DNA of 35,084 bases from NCBI GenBank assembly GCA_011526165.1, contig WYAY01000183.1, positions 1 to 35,084 on the forward strand, read 5' to 3'. Positions 8,286 through 16,580 of this stretch are shown here, in pieces (the first letter of the stretch is position 1; the number at the start of each line of letters is the position of its first letter). The notes under the pieces are model-generated. The model ran no database searches and was not told the DNA's origin. It saw nothing but the letters and a program-made list of their open reading frames with translations. The stretch is from Sulfuritalea sp. (GTDB lineage: Bacteria > Pseudomonadota > Gammaproteobacteria > Burkholderiales > Rhodocyclaceae). Both the position numbers and the translations under genes were made by a program.

Positions 8286-9653
8286 CTATTCTTGCGCATC
8301 GCAACTTATCCTCTGAATGGCTATCTCGCTCATCGGCAAGCCGACCAGCCCGTAGCTTACCCTGCTGGCATGCGCCCGCACGATCAGGGCATCATGAATC
8401 CAGTGCTGCTGGACATGGCTCGCCTCGGTGCCGTCGGCCACGGCGGCGGTCACGCTGTAGTCGCCGACCGGCAGCAGCGGCAGGCGGAAGGCGAAGCGGG
8501 CGGCGAACGACCCGCCGGCGGCCACCGGAATGTCCTCCGCCCGGCAGGCGGCCAGGGTGTTCTCGGCGAACAGCACCTGGCCGAGGCGGTCCTTGAACTG
8601 GAACCCGACGATCGGATGCAGCAAGTCCTCGACCGCTTCGCAGCGGATTTCCAGCACGACATCCTCGCCGCCCGTGACGAAGGCCAGCGGCGCGCCCTGC
8701 AGGTCGAAAAAACGCACCTCGACGATGCGCGCGCCGCCGGCGCCGAAGCCGGAATTGTCCGGGCCGAAGCGGAAAATCTCCAGTTCTCCGCCCGCAGCCT
8801 GCGCGGGCGCGGCCGGCGCCCCGGCTGCCGGGCGCGATGGCGGGCGGACCGGCTCCGGCCGGCCGCGCTCCGGCGCCGCGCCGTGCAGGTCGGCCAGGTA
8901 ATGCTCCGTCACCTCCTTCGGCGTCCCCGCCATCTCCAGCCGCCCGTTGCGCAGCAGCAGGGCCCGGTCGCACAAGTTGTTGACCGCCCCGCTGTCATGG
9001 CTGCAGAACAACAGCGTGCCCCGCTCCATGAAGCCGCGCAGGAAGCGCATGCACTTCTGCACGAAATAGGCATCCCCCACCGACAGCGCCTCGTCGATGA
9101 CCAGGATGTCGGCATCCGCATGCGCGATCACCGCGAAAGCCAGGCGCACGTACATCCCGCTCGAATAAGTCTTCACCGGCTGCTCGATGAAATCGCCGAT
9201 GTCGGCGAAGGCGCGGATCGCCTCGAAGCGCTCGTCGACCTCCGCCCGGCTCAGGCCCAGCACCGCGCCGCTCATGTAAACATTCTCGCGGCCGGTGAAT
9301 TCCGGATTGAAGCCGGAGCCCAGCTCCAGCAGCGCGGCGACGCGCCCGTTCACGTCGACGCTGCCGCAGCTCGGATGCAAGGTGCCCGAGACGATCTGCA
9401 GCAGGGTCGACTTGCCCGAGCCGTTGCGGCCGACGATGCCGACCGTCTCGCCCGGCCGGATCTCGAAGGAGACATCCTGCAACGCCCAGAACTCCCGGTA
9501 ATAGCGGCGCGGCGGCAGGCCGGCGAGCCGCTGCAGGCGCGGCACGACGAACTGCTTCAGGCGATCGCGCGGCGACTCGTAGATCTGGTAGTGCTTGCCC
9601 AGCGCTTGCGCGCGGATGGCGCAGCCGCCCTCCGGCACGCCGCTAGAGGACAT
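8286..9653 (-). CDS. wzt: Polysaccharide ABC transporter ATP-binding protein with C-terminal glycan-binding domain (Wzt-like)
   Basis: This is the ATPase of a polysaccharide/O-antigen exporter. The 455-residue product has Walker A GRNGSGKST (75-83), signature YSSGM (163-167), Walker B ILVIDE (183-188) and the switch His in CSHD (219). The Ala/Pro-rich linker near 285-310 leads to a C-terminal domain of about 150 residues resembling Wzt C-terminal beta-sandwich domains. In characterised Wzt proteins this domain binds the modified end of the finished glycan. The frame is open to 9725, but the ATG at 9653 has a GGAAGGGG ribosome-binding site seven bases away. It overlaps the permease gene by 11 bases. 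The methyltransferases and acyltransferase that follow could make the terminal mark it reads. Confidence 0.93.
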   Translation of the reverse strand: MSSSGVPEGGCAIRAQALGKHYQIYESPRDRLKQFVVPRLQRLAGLPPRRYYREFWALQDVSFEIRPGETVGIVGRNGSGKSTLLQIVSGTLHPSCGSVDVNGRVAALLELGSGFNPEFTGRENVYMSGAVLGLSRAEVDERFEAIRAFADIGDFIEQPVKTYSSGMYVRLAFAVIAHADADILVIDEALSVGDAYFVQKCMRFLRGFMERGTLLFCSHDSGAVNNLCDRALLLRNGRLEMAGTPKEVTEHYLADLHGAAPERGRPEPVRPPSRPAAGAPAAPAQAAGGELEIFRFGPDNSGFGAGGARIVEVRFFDLQGAPLAFVTGGEDVVLEIRCEAVEDLLHPIVGFQFKDRLGQVLFAENTLAACRAEDIPVAAGGSFAARFAFRLPLLPVGDYSVTAAVADGTEASHVQQHWIHDALIVRAHASRVSYGLVGLPMSEIAIQRISCDAQE

Positions 9654-10470
9654 CGGCGAACCCCTTCCGCGTCTTCTGGAACCAGGCATAGCCGGCCCAG
9701 GCCACCGCCGCCGCCACGGCGGCATAGACGCCCAGCCCGGCCCAGTCCGGCGCCCGCCCCCAGATCAGCACCTCGCGCGCCTGCTCGATGATGAAGGTGA
9801 GCGGATTGGCCAGCAGCCAGGGGCGTACCGCCTCCGGCAGCGCCGTGATTGGATAGAACACCGGCGCCAGGAACAGCAGCACCGTCGTGACGAAGCCGAT
9901 GGTCTGACCGACGTCGCGCAGGAACACGCCGAGGGAGGCCAGCAGCCACGCCAGTCCCAGCACCAGCACCGCCAGCGGCAGCAGCACCAGCGGCGCATAG
10001 ACGGCCGTCCACGGCACGTGGCCGTTGGCCAGCGCGAGCCCGGCCAGCAGCACGGCCAGGCTGGCGACGGTGTGGAACAGCGCCGCGCCGAGGCTCGCCA
10101 GCGGCAGGACCTCCAGCGGGAACACCACCTTCTTGACGAAGTTCGCGTTGCCGAGGATCAAGCCGGGCGCGCGGTTCACCACCTCGGCGAACAGGCCATG
10201 CACGATCATCCCCACGAACAGCACCAGGGCGAACTGCACCCGGCTCTCCTCGCTGCCGCCCCAGCGCGCCCGGAAGGCGATCGAAAACACGAAGGTATAC
10301 ACGGCCAGCATGAGGATCGGATGCAGGAACGACCAGGCCAGGCCGAACAGCGAGCCGCGGTAGCGGCCGGCCACCTCCCGCCACGCCATCTGGCCGATCA
10401 GGCCGCGATGGCGCCACAGCCCTTCGCACAGGGCCAGAGGGGAAACGGAATGGGCGCGATACGGATTCAT
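9643..10470 (-). CDS. wzm: Polysaccharide ABC transporter permease (Wzm-like, ABC-2 type)
   Basis: This is the membrane subunit that pairs with the ATPase encoded immediately downstream to move a lipid-linked polysaccharide or teichoic-acid-like glycan across the inner membrane. The 275-residue product has about six hydrophobic segments. The N-terminal amphipathic region WREVAGRYRGSLFGLAWSF and the central GNANFVKKVVFPLEVLPL are typical of Wzm/KpsM/TagG permeases. The ATG at 10470 is the only reasonable start, with no strong ribosome-binding site. It lies 48 bases after gspE, an unusual upstream neighbour. Confidence 0.93.
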   Translation of the reverse strand: MNPYRAHSVSPLALCEGLWRHRGLIGQMAWREVAGRYRGSLFGLAWSFLHPILMLAVYTFVFSIAFRARWGGSEESRVQFALVLFVGMIVHGLFAEVVNRAPGLILGNANFVKKVVFPLEVLPLASLGAALFHTVASLAVLLAGLALANGHVPWTAVYAPLVLLPLAVLVLGLAWLLASLGVFLRDVGQTIGFVTTVLLFLAPVFYPITALPEAVRPWLLANPLTFIIEQAREVLIWGRAPDWAGLGVYAAVAAAVAWAGYAWFQKTRKGFADVL

Positions 10471-10518
10471 GCCGTGATGAAGGGACGGGCGGGCCGGGCG
10501 GGCGTCCGGACGACCGGC

Positions 10519-12249
10519 TCAGGCGGCATCGAGCACAGGCGGGGCGGCCTCGGCGAATCCGGTGATGGCGAACACCTCCTCCAGGCTGGTGATGCCGCGT
10601 GCCGCCTTGATCAGGCCGTCCTCGCGCAGCGAGCGGTAGCCCGGCCCGGCCGCATCGAGCAGGTCGCGCCACGACGGCGAAGCATGGGTCAGCGCCGCGC
10701 GCAGCGCCTCGTTGGCGCTCAGCAGCTCATAAATGGCGATGCGTCCGCGGTAGCCGGTCTGGCTGCAGCGCGCGCAGCCCTTCGGCTCGCGGAAGCGCGC
10801 CGCCTCCGGCGCGATGCCCAGCCGCGGCAGGATGCGCCTGGCCTCTTCCGGCACCAGCTCGGCATTCGCCAGCGGCGCCGCGCAGGCCTCGCACAGGCGC
10901 CGCACCAGGCGCTGCGCCACCACGCCGCGCACCGTCGCGCCCACCAGGAACGGCTCCACGCCCATGTCGGCCAGGCGCAGGAAGGCCGTCGCGCAATCGT
11001 TGGTGTGCAGGGTCGAGAACACGCGGTGGCCGGTGAGCGAGGCCTGCACCGCGATGCGCGCCGTCTCCACGTCGCGGATCTCGCCGATCATGATGGTGTC
11101 CGGATCGTGGCGCAGGATCGAGCGCAGCGCCGCCGGAAAGGTGAAGCCGATGTCCGGATGCACCTGGAACTGCGTCACCCCCGGCACCTGGTACTCGACC
11201 GGGTCCTCCACCGTCAGCACGCGCTCGTGGGCGATGTCGCAGTCCGCCAGCGTGGCATACAGGGTGGTGCTCTTGCCCGAGCCGGTCGGCCCCGTCACCA
11301 GCACGATGCCGTCGGGCTGGCTCATCCAGTTGCGGTACAGCGCCAGGTGGTCCGCCTCGATGCCGAGCGACTCCAGCGAGAAGCGCATGCCCTGCATGTT
11401 CGGCAGCAGCCGCAGCACCAGCGACTCGCCCTGCACGCCGGGGATCACCGAGACGCGCACGTCGGTGTCCACGCCGGCGGCGCGGCTCGAGAAGCGCCCG
11501 TCCTGCGGCAGGCGCCGCTCCGAGATGTCCAGCCCGGAAATCAGCTTGATGCGGCTCACCACCGCATCGAAGCGGTCGCGCGGGTACTGCTCCTTGCCGT
11601 GCAGCAGGCCGTCGATGCGATAGCGCACGACGAAACCGACCTCGTCCGGCTCGAAATGGATGTCCGAGGCGCGCATGTCGGTGGCGCGCGCCAGCACGCC
11701 GTTCACCAGCTCCACCACCGGCGCGTCCTCGGCCAGCTTGCGCAGGTCCTCGCTGCGGCCGCCCAGCCCCTGCGGGCGGTAGATCTGGTGCAGCATGCGC
11801 TCGAAATCGCGCGCCGCCACCAGCGCCAGGCGATAGCCGCCGTCCGGGCAGAGCACGGTGTCGAGATACTCGATCAGCGACGAATCCAGCACATCGCGCG
11901 TCGCCACCAGCAGCGTCTCGCCGCCCTCCGGCCGGCAGGCGAAAAAGGCCAGGCGGCTGGCCTGCGCCTGCGGGATGCCCGCCTGCTGATGGAACAGCAC
12001 CACCTCCGTCGCCAGGCCGGCCAGCGCCGCATCGCCCAGCAGCTCGACGCCGAGCTGCCAGGCCAGCGCGTCGAGCAGCGTCTGTTCGGAGATCAGGCCG
12101 AGCCGCAGCAGGATGGCGCCGAGCCGCTCGCCGTCGCTTTGCCGCTGGCGCGCCAGGGCCTCCTGCAGGGCGGGCTCGTCGAGGGAGCCGCGCTCCACCA
12201 GCAGCTGGCCGAGCAGCGGACGGGGGGCTTCGGATAAGGTCATCGGCAT
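10519..12249 (-). CDS. gspE: Type II secretion ATPase GspE, separated from the main gsp operon
   Basis: This is the cytoplasmic motor ATPase of type II secretion. The 576-residue product has an N-terminal N1E-like domain (about 1-150). It then has Walker A GPTGSGKST (320-328), the Asp box EDPVEYQ (348-354), Walker B IMIGEIRD (386-393) and the His-box stretch TGHRVFSTLHTND. A zinc site CxxC...CxxC (Cys 453, 456, 492, 495) is characteristic of GspE/PilB. It could in principle be PilB, but the gsp operon at 23139-32142 lacks its own ATPase and no pilus genes are nearby, so GspE is preferred. Two in-frame ATGs (12249, 12243) are possible, and neither has a clear ribosome-binding site. Its setting between methyltransferase and wzm genes is odd. 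Confidence 0.88.
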   Translation of the reverse strand: MPMTLSEAPRPLLGQLLVERGSLDEPALQEALARQRQSDGERLGAILLRLGLISEQTLLDALAWQLGVELLGDAALAGLATEVVLFHQQAGIPQAQASRLAFFACRPEGGETLLVATRDVLDSSLIEYLDTVLCPDGGYRLALVAARDFERMLHQIYRPQGLGGRSEDLRKLAEDAPVVELVNGVLARATDMRASDIHFEPDEVGFVVRYRIDGLLHGKEQYPRDRFDAVVSRIKLISGLDISERRLPQDGRFSSRAAGVDTDVRVSVIPGVQGESLVLRLLPNMQGMRFSLESLGIEADHLALYRNWMSQPDGIVLVTGPTGSGKSTTLYATLADCDIAHERVLTVEDPVEYQVPGVTQFQVHPDIGFTFPAALRSILRHDPDTIMIGEIRDVETARIAVQASLTGHRVFSTLHTNDCATAFLRLADMGVEPFLVGATVRGVVAQRLVRRLCEACAAPLANAELVPEEARRILPRLGIAPEAARFREPKGCARCSQTGYRGRIAIYELLSANEALRAALTHASPSWRDLLDAAGPGYRSLREDGLIKAARGITSLEEVFAITGFAEAAPPVLDAA

Positions 12250-12277
12250 CGGGGCGGCGGCGAATGGATGCGCGATT

Positions 12278-13516
12278 TTACTCCGGTCCGCCCGGCCTCG
12301 CGTAAGGATGCGCCGCCTGCCCGAAATCGACCAGCCGGCCGTCGTGCTCGATCAGCACCTGCCCGGCGCGGATGCCCTCGCGCGCCATCTCGGCGAGGAT
12401 GTCCGCCGCCCGCCACTGCGTCGGAATGATCAGCACATCGACCGGCGCCGCCTTCAGGGCATCGCGGAAGCGGATCGTCTGGCCGCTGCCCGGCACGCAG
12501 GTGCCCGCCTTGCTCGGATCGGAATCGACCACCAGCGGAAAGCGCCGCGCATCGGCGCCGAAGTGGTGGATGAACGCCGCCCCCTTGCCCGTGCCGCCCC
12601 AGATCGCCACCGACTTGCCGCTCGCCGCCAGCGCGTCGAGCTGCGCGGCGATCCCCCGCTGCGCCTGCGCCGCCGCGGCGGCGAAGGCATTGGCGCGCGC
12701 CGCGCGCCGCAGGCGCGACGCCGGCATGCCCAGCTCGACCAGCGCGTGCAGCACCTCGCCGTCGTAGCCGTGCTCGAGCGCCGCGACGCGGCCGCCGCGC
12801 CGCAGCAGGGTGCGGAACGATTCGCGCGTGAAATGCGAAGCGTGCTCGAAATAGAAATCCGCCAGCCGCCCCGTGGCGAACACCCGGTCGATGCACGGCA
12901 CCTCGGCGAACAGCAGGCAGGGCTTGCCGAGCGCCGCCGCCCCCCACGCCAGCCCCTCGATCAGCTCCGCCGGCCCGGTCAGGTGCTCCAGCACGTGGCG
13001 GATGATCACCGCGTCCGGTGCGAAGGCCGCCATGTCGGCGAGCGGCTCGAACAGGCGGGCGTGGAACTCGATGCCGCGGCCGTTCTCCGGCGTCGCGCTC
13101 GGGTCGAAGCCGGCGTAGCGCCCGCCGCCGCCCGCCTCGGCCAGGCCGCGCAGGAAATGTCCCTCGCCGCAGCCGATCTCCACCACCGTCGGCCGCGCCG
13201 GCAGCCGCGCCAGCAGCGCGTCGCGCGTCGCCGCCAGGTGGCCGCGCCAGATGCCGCCGGTGTTGAACATCCGGTTCGGCTTGTCGCCGTAGGGGATCGC
13301 CGCATAACTGAAGCGCCGGTTCCAGACATGGCTGCAGGCCGGGCACTGCACGAAGTCGAGCGGGTGGCGCGGCATCGCCCGCGCCGCCTCGGCCGTTTCC
13401 GGCCAGGCGATCGTCGCCAGCGGCTGTTCGCCGCCGTCGAAGAAGGGCGCGGCGTGCGTGGCATGGCAGACCGGGCAGGTCGCCGGAACGAGGGTGGGGG
13501 CAAGCGGTTTTTTCAT
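12278..13516 (-). CDS. SAM-dependent C-methyltransferase-like protein with N-terminal zinc motif
   Basis: The architecture matches the three-part NDP-sugar C-methyltransferase family (TylCIII/TcaB9-like). A zinc-binding region has CPVC (14-17) and CPAC (58-61). The SAM-binding core has EIGCGEG (113-119) and FEHASHF. A C-terminal domain contains AIWGGTGKGAAF near 304-315 and a VVDSDPSKAG strand. The length of 412 residues is normal for the family. It starts at an ATG with AAAGG upstream, 13 bases after the OGT-like gene, and is followed 28 bases later by gspE. It may make a branched deoxysugar or methylate another sugar carbon. Without the partner deoxysugar genes in the window the substrate remains open. 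Confidence 0.82.
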   Translation of the reverse strand: MKKPLAPTLVPATCPVCHATHAAPFFDGGEQPLATIAWPETAEAARAMPRHPLDFVQCPACSHVWNRRFSYAAIPYGDKPNRMFNTGGIWRGHLAATRDALLARLPARPTVVEIGCGEGHFLRGLAEAGGGGRYAGFDPSATPENGRGIEFHARLFEPLADMAAFAPDAVIIRHVLEHLTGPAELIEGLAWGAAALGKPCLLFAEVPCIDRVFATGRLADFYFEHASHFTRESFRTLLRRGGRVAALEHGYDGEVLHALVELGMPASRLRRAARANAFAAAAAQAQRGIAAQLDALAASGKSVAIWGGTGKGAAFIHHFGADARRFPLVVDSDPSKAGTCVPGSGQTIRFRDALKAAPVDVLIIPTQWRAADILAEMAREGIRAGQVLIEHDGRLVDFGQAAHPYARPGGPE

Positions 13517-13529
13517 GATTGAAAGGCCT

Positions 13530-15473
13530 TTAGAAATTCAATGCGGACGGCGGCGCCTCGCACGGAAGCGACGCGCTGCGCCAGCCTCGCGGCAGCCTGC
13601 CGCCCTGCGCGGCGGCGGCGACGGCGGCCAGCAGGAAAGCCTCGAACTCGCGCACGGCCGGCGCGTCGCGGAACAGGGCGCGGCCCGCCGCCTCGCGCAG
13701 GCGACGGCGCAGCCCCTCGCGCAGCCCGGCGTCCCGGCCCAGCCGCAGGGCCTGTGCCACGTAATCCGCGGCGCTCGCGGCGATCGGCGCGTCCTCGATG
13801 CCCATCTGGCGGTACGCCGCCGCGACGACCCGGCCCCGGGCGAACCTGCCGGGCCAGGTGACGATCGGCGTGCCGGCCAGCATGGCCTCGTACATGGAGT
13901 TGCCGCTGCCGAAGTGCAGCGGATCGAGCAGCACGTCGGCGCAGCGCAGCAGCGCCAGGAAATCCTCCCGCCCCATGCGCGGCAGGAAAACGGTGCGCGC
14001 GTTGATCGCCTCGAATGACCTGCTCCAGCGCCGCCGCAGCAGCGCCTCCTGGCCGGGATGCCTGCCGCCGATGATAACCAGCACGCCGCCCGCATCGGCC
14101 GCCAGGATGTCCGCCAGCACCGCGTCGAAATCGGGATGGAACTTGAACAAGGTCTGCGGACAGGCATAGACCGTCGCCGCCTCCGCCAGCCCGAAACGGG
14201 CGCGCGACGCGCCCCCCTGCGGCAGATCGACCGGCTCGTAATGGCAGGGCAGCCGGCCCAGGCGGACCAGCCGCTCCGAATACAGATCGTCGGCGTCCGG
14301 CCCTTCGATGCCCTCGCAGGACAGGAAATAGTCGAGCGTGTCCACCCCGGTCGTGTCCGGATGGCCCCACGAAGTCAGCTGCACCGGCGCCAGCCGCGCG
14401 AACGACAGGAAATAGGCCGGCGGACAATCCCCGATGTCGGTATAGAACAGCACGTCGAGCGCCTCCGCCGCGACCGCTTCCTGCATCCTCGGCACGTCGG
14501 CCGGCAGGCTCAGCGTGCGGTCCGCCATGGCGTCGATGCGGGCGCGGCCGGCGTCCCGCTTCGCCTGGGCGGTGTGGATCACGACGACTTCGAAGCGCGA
14601 CCGGTCCAGCCGCGCGATCAGACCCTCGTACAGCTGGCCGATCGAATGCTCCCGGAAGAATTCCGACAGGAAGCCGACGCGAACCCGCCTGCCCTGCGCC
14701 GGTGGCGCGGTCCGGCCGCGCAGGTGCGGCGCCGTGAAGGTGAGCGACGGCACCCTGGCGCGGAACATCCCGGCCAGCCGCTCCAGCAGCGGACGGTTGT
14801 CCGCGTTGTGGTAGGCCAGGTAGAACGACGTCAGCGCGCCGTAGGGCGGGCGGCGCGACGCCGAAGCGGCGGACAGCCCGGCCAGATTGTCCGCATAGCG
14901 CCGCCGCCAGCGGACGGTCTGCTCCGCGCTCTCGGCCAGCATCGGCAGCAGGAAGGCGTGCGCCACCGCGTACTCGAAATTGTCCGGCGCGCGTTCCGCC
15001 GCCGCTCCGAAGGCCTCCGCCGCGGCATCGTTCTCGCCGACATTCCACAAGGCGATGCCCAGGTTGTAATACGCCATCGCGGAAGCCGGCTTCAGTTCCA
15101 GGCCCTGCCGGTAATGCCCGATCGCCGCATCGAAGCGGCCCAGCTCGGCCAGCGCATTGGCCAGGTTGACGTGGGCCTCGGCGCAGGCCGGGTCCAGCGC
15201 CAGGGCGCGCCGATAGCAGGCCAGCGCCTCCTGCAGCCTGCCGCTGCGCCGCAGGAAGATGCCCAGGTTGTTGTGCCCGTCCGCCTGCCCGGGCGCCGCC
15301 TCGACCGCCTTGCGGAACAGCGCCTCCGCCTCGTCCAGCCGCCCCTCGATGAACAGGGCGTGGGCGCGCTGGGCGAAGGTCTGCGGGGCGGCAACCTTGT
15401 CGTCGCTGGGCATGGTCTGGCTGGTTTTCAAGGTGGAGCGCCCAGGGGAAGCGAGGCGATTCGACCCCGGCAT
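13530..15473 (-). CDS. TPR-containing OGT-like protein glycosyltransferase (paralogue B)
   Basis: This is a probable cytoplasmic glycosyltransferase of the SPINDLY/O-GlcNAc transferase group (GT41-like). TPR units occupy about residues 36-165. The GT-B catalytic part begins near RVGFLSE (265-271) and includes LYEG, a WGHP stretch, [14 protein letters not shown] and [10 protein letters not shown]. The last motifs take the place of the nucleotide-binding loop seen as GGTTSLEAL in the classical enzyme at 18655. It is clearly paralogous to the gene at 16577, which shares these motifs. The start at 15473 is preceded by AAAGGG 12 bases away. An internal ATG at 15413 would remove 20 low-complexity residues and is equally possible. 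The acceptor protein is unknown. Nearby exported proteins are candidates. Confidence 0.85.
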   Translation of the reverse strand: MPGSNRLASPGRSTLKTSQTMPSDDKVAAPQTFAQRAHALFIEGRLDEAEALFRKAVEAAPGQADGHNNLGIFLRRSGRLQEALACYRRALALDPACAEAHVNLANALAELGRFDAAIGHYRQGLELKPASAMAYYNLGIALWNVGENDAAAEAFGAAAERAPDNFEYAVAHAFLLPMLAESAEQTVRWRRRYADNLAGLSAASASRRPPYGALTSFYLAYHNADNRPLLERLAGMFRARVPSLTFTAPHLRGRTAPPAQGRRVRVGFLSEFFREHSIGQLYEGLIARLDRSRFEVVVIHTAQAKRDAGRARIDAMADRTLSLPADVPRMQEAVAAEALDVLFYTDIGDCPPAYFLSFARLAPVQLTSWGHPDTTGVDTLDYFLSCEGIEGPDADDLYSERLVRLGRLPCHYEPVDLPQGGASRARFGLAEAATVYACPQTLFKFHPDFDAVLADILAADAGGVLVIIGGRHPGQEALLRRRWSRSFEAINARTVFLPRMGREDFLALLRCADVLLDPLHFGSGNSMYEAMLAGTPIVTWPGRFARGRVVAAAYRQMGIEDAPIAASAADYVAQALRLGRDAGLREGLRRRLREAAGRALFRDAPAVREFEAFLLAAVAAAAQGGRLPRGWRSASLPCEAPPSALNF

Positions 15474-15492
15474 GATCGTTGAAGGCCCTTTG

Positions 15493-15520
15493 CAAAAGTC
15501 AGTCGCTGCGGCACGGCGGC
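15493..15520 (+). repeat. Short dispersed intergenic motif, copy 2
   Basis: On the plus strand this reads CAAAAGTCAGTC, then GCTGCGGCACGGCGGC. It differs from the copy at 32907-32934 at three of 28 positions. One of the changes, C to T in the left arm of a 5-bp inverted repeat, keeps pairing through a G-T wobble. The copy sits 20 bases upstream of the OGT-like gene start at 15473. Confidence 0.5.
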
Positions 15521-15547
15521 ACGCTCACTGGACGACCATCCCCCCAT

Positions 15548-15568
15548 CCCCCTTCCCGAGGAAGGGGG
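15548..15568. repeat. Perfect 9-bp palindrome in the gap between UDP-xylose synthase and OGT-like genes
   Basis: CCCCCTTCC (15548-15556) and GGAAGGGGG (15560-15568) form a 9-bp stem with a 3-base loop, flanked by more C- and G-runs. The look is that of a repetitive extragenic palindrome. No T-tract follows on either strand. Confidence 0.6.
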
Positions 15569-15610
15569 TGAGAGGGGGTCGCAGGCTGCGCCCGCTCCGT
15601 GTTGTTGGCT

Positions 15611-15641
15611 GCGCCCCCTTGGGACGGCCCGGCGGGGGCGC
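15611..15641 (-). terminator. Hairpin directly after the UDP-xylose synthase stop codon
   Basis: GCGCCCCC and GGGGGCGC (15611-15618 and 15634-15641) form a perfect 8-bp stem around a 15-base loop, starting at the base after the stop codon. There is no T-tract, so transcription may continue. It may instead protect the 3' end or belong to the same extragenic repeat as the palindrome at 15548. Confidence 0.4.

Positions 15642-16576
<935 letters not shown>

Positions 16577-16580
<4 letters not shown>

Noticed and set aside
6283-8304. Minus-strand open frame of 673 codons over the acyltransferase and CmcI-like genes
   Set aside because: Both genes are clear in other frames, and this frame gives an Arg/Gly-rich sequence without motifs.
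6420-9791. Long plus-strand open frame of about 1,120 codons
   Set aside because: It is antisense to the acyltransferase, CmcI-like and Wzt-like genes, with low-complexity composition and no domain.
9595-12237. Plus-strand open frame antisense to wzm and gspE
   Set aside because: His/Gln/Arg-rich shadow of gspE with no signal of its own.
10519-12249. Assignment as a type IV pilus ATPase (PilB)
   Set aside because: The zinc motif occurs in both families, but no pilus genes are nearby and the gsp operon in the window lacks an ATPase, so GspE is the simpler reading.
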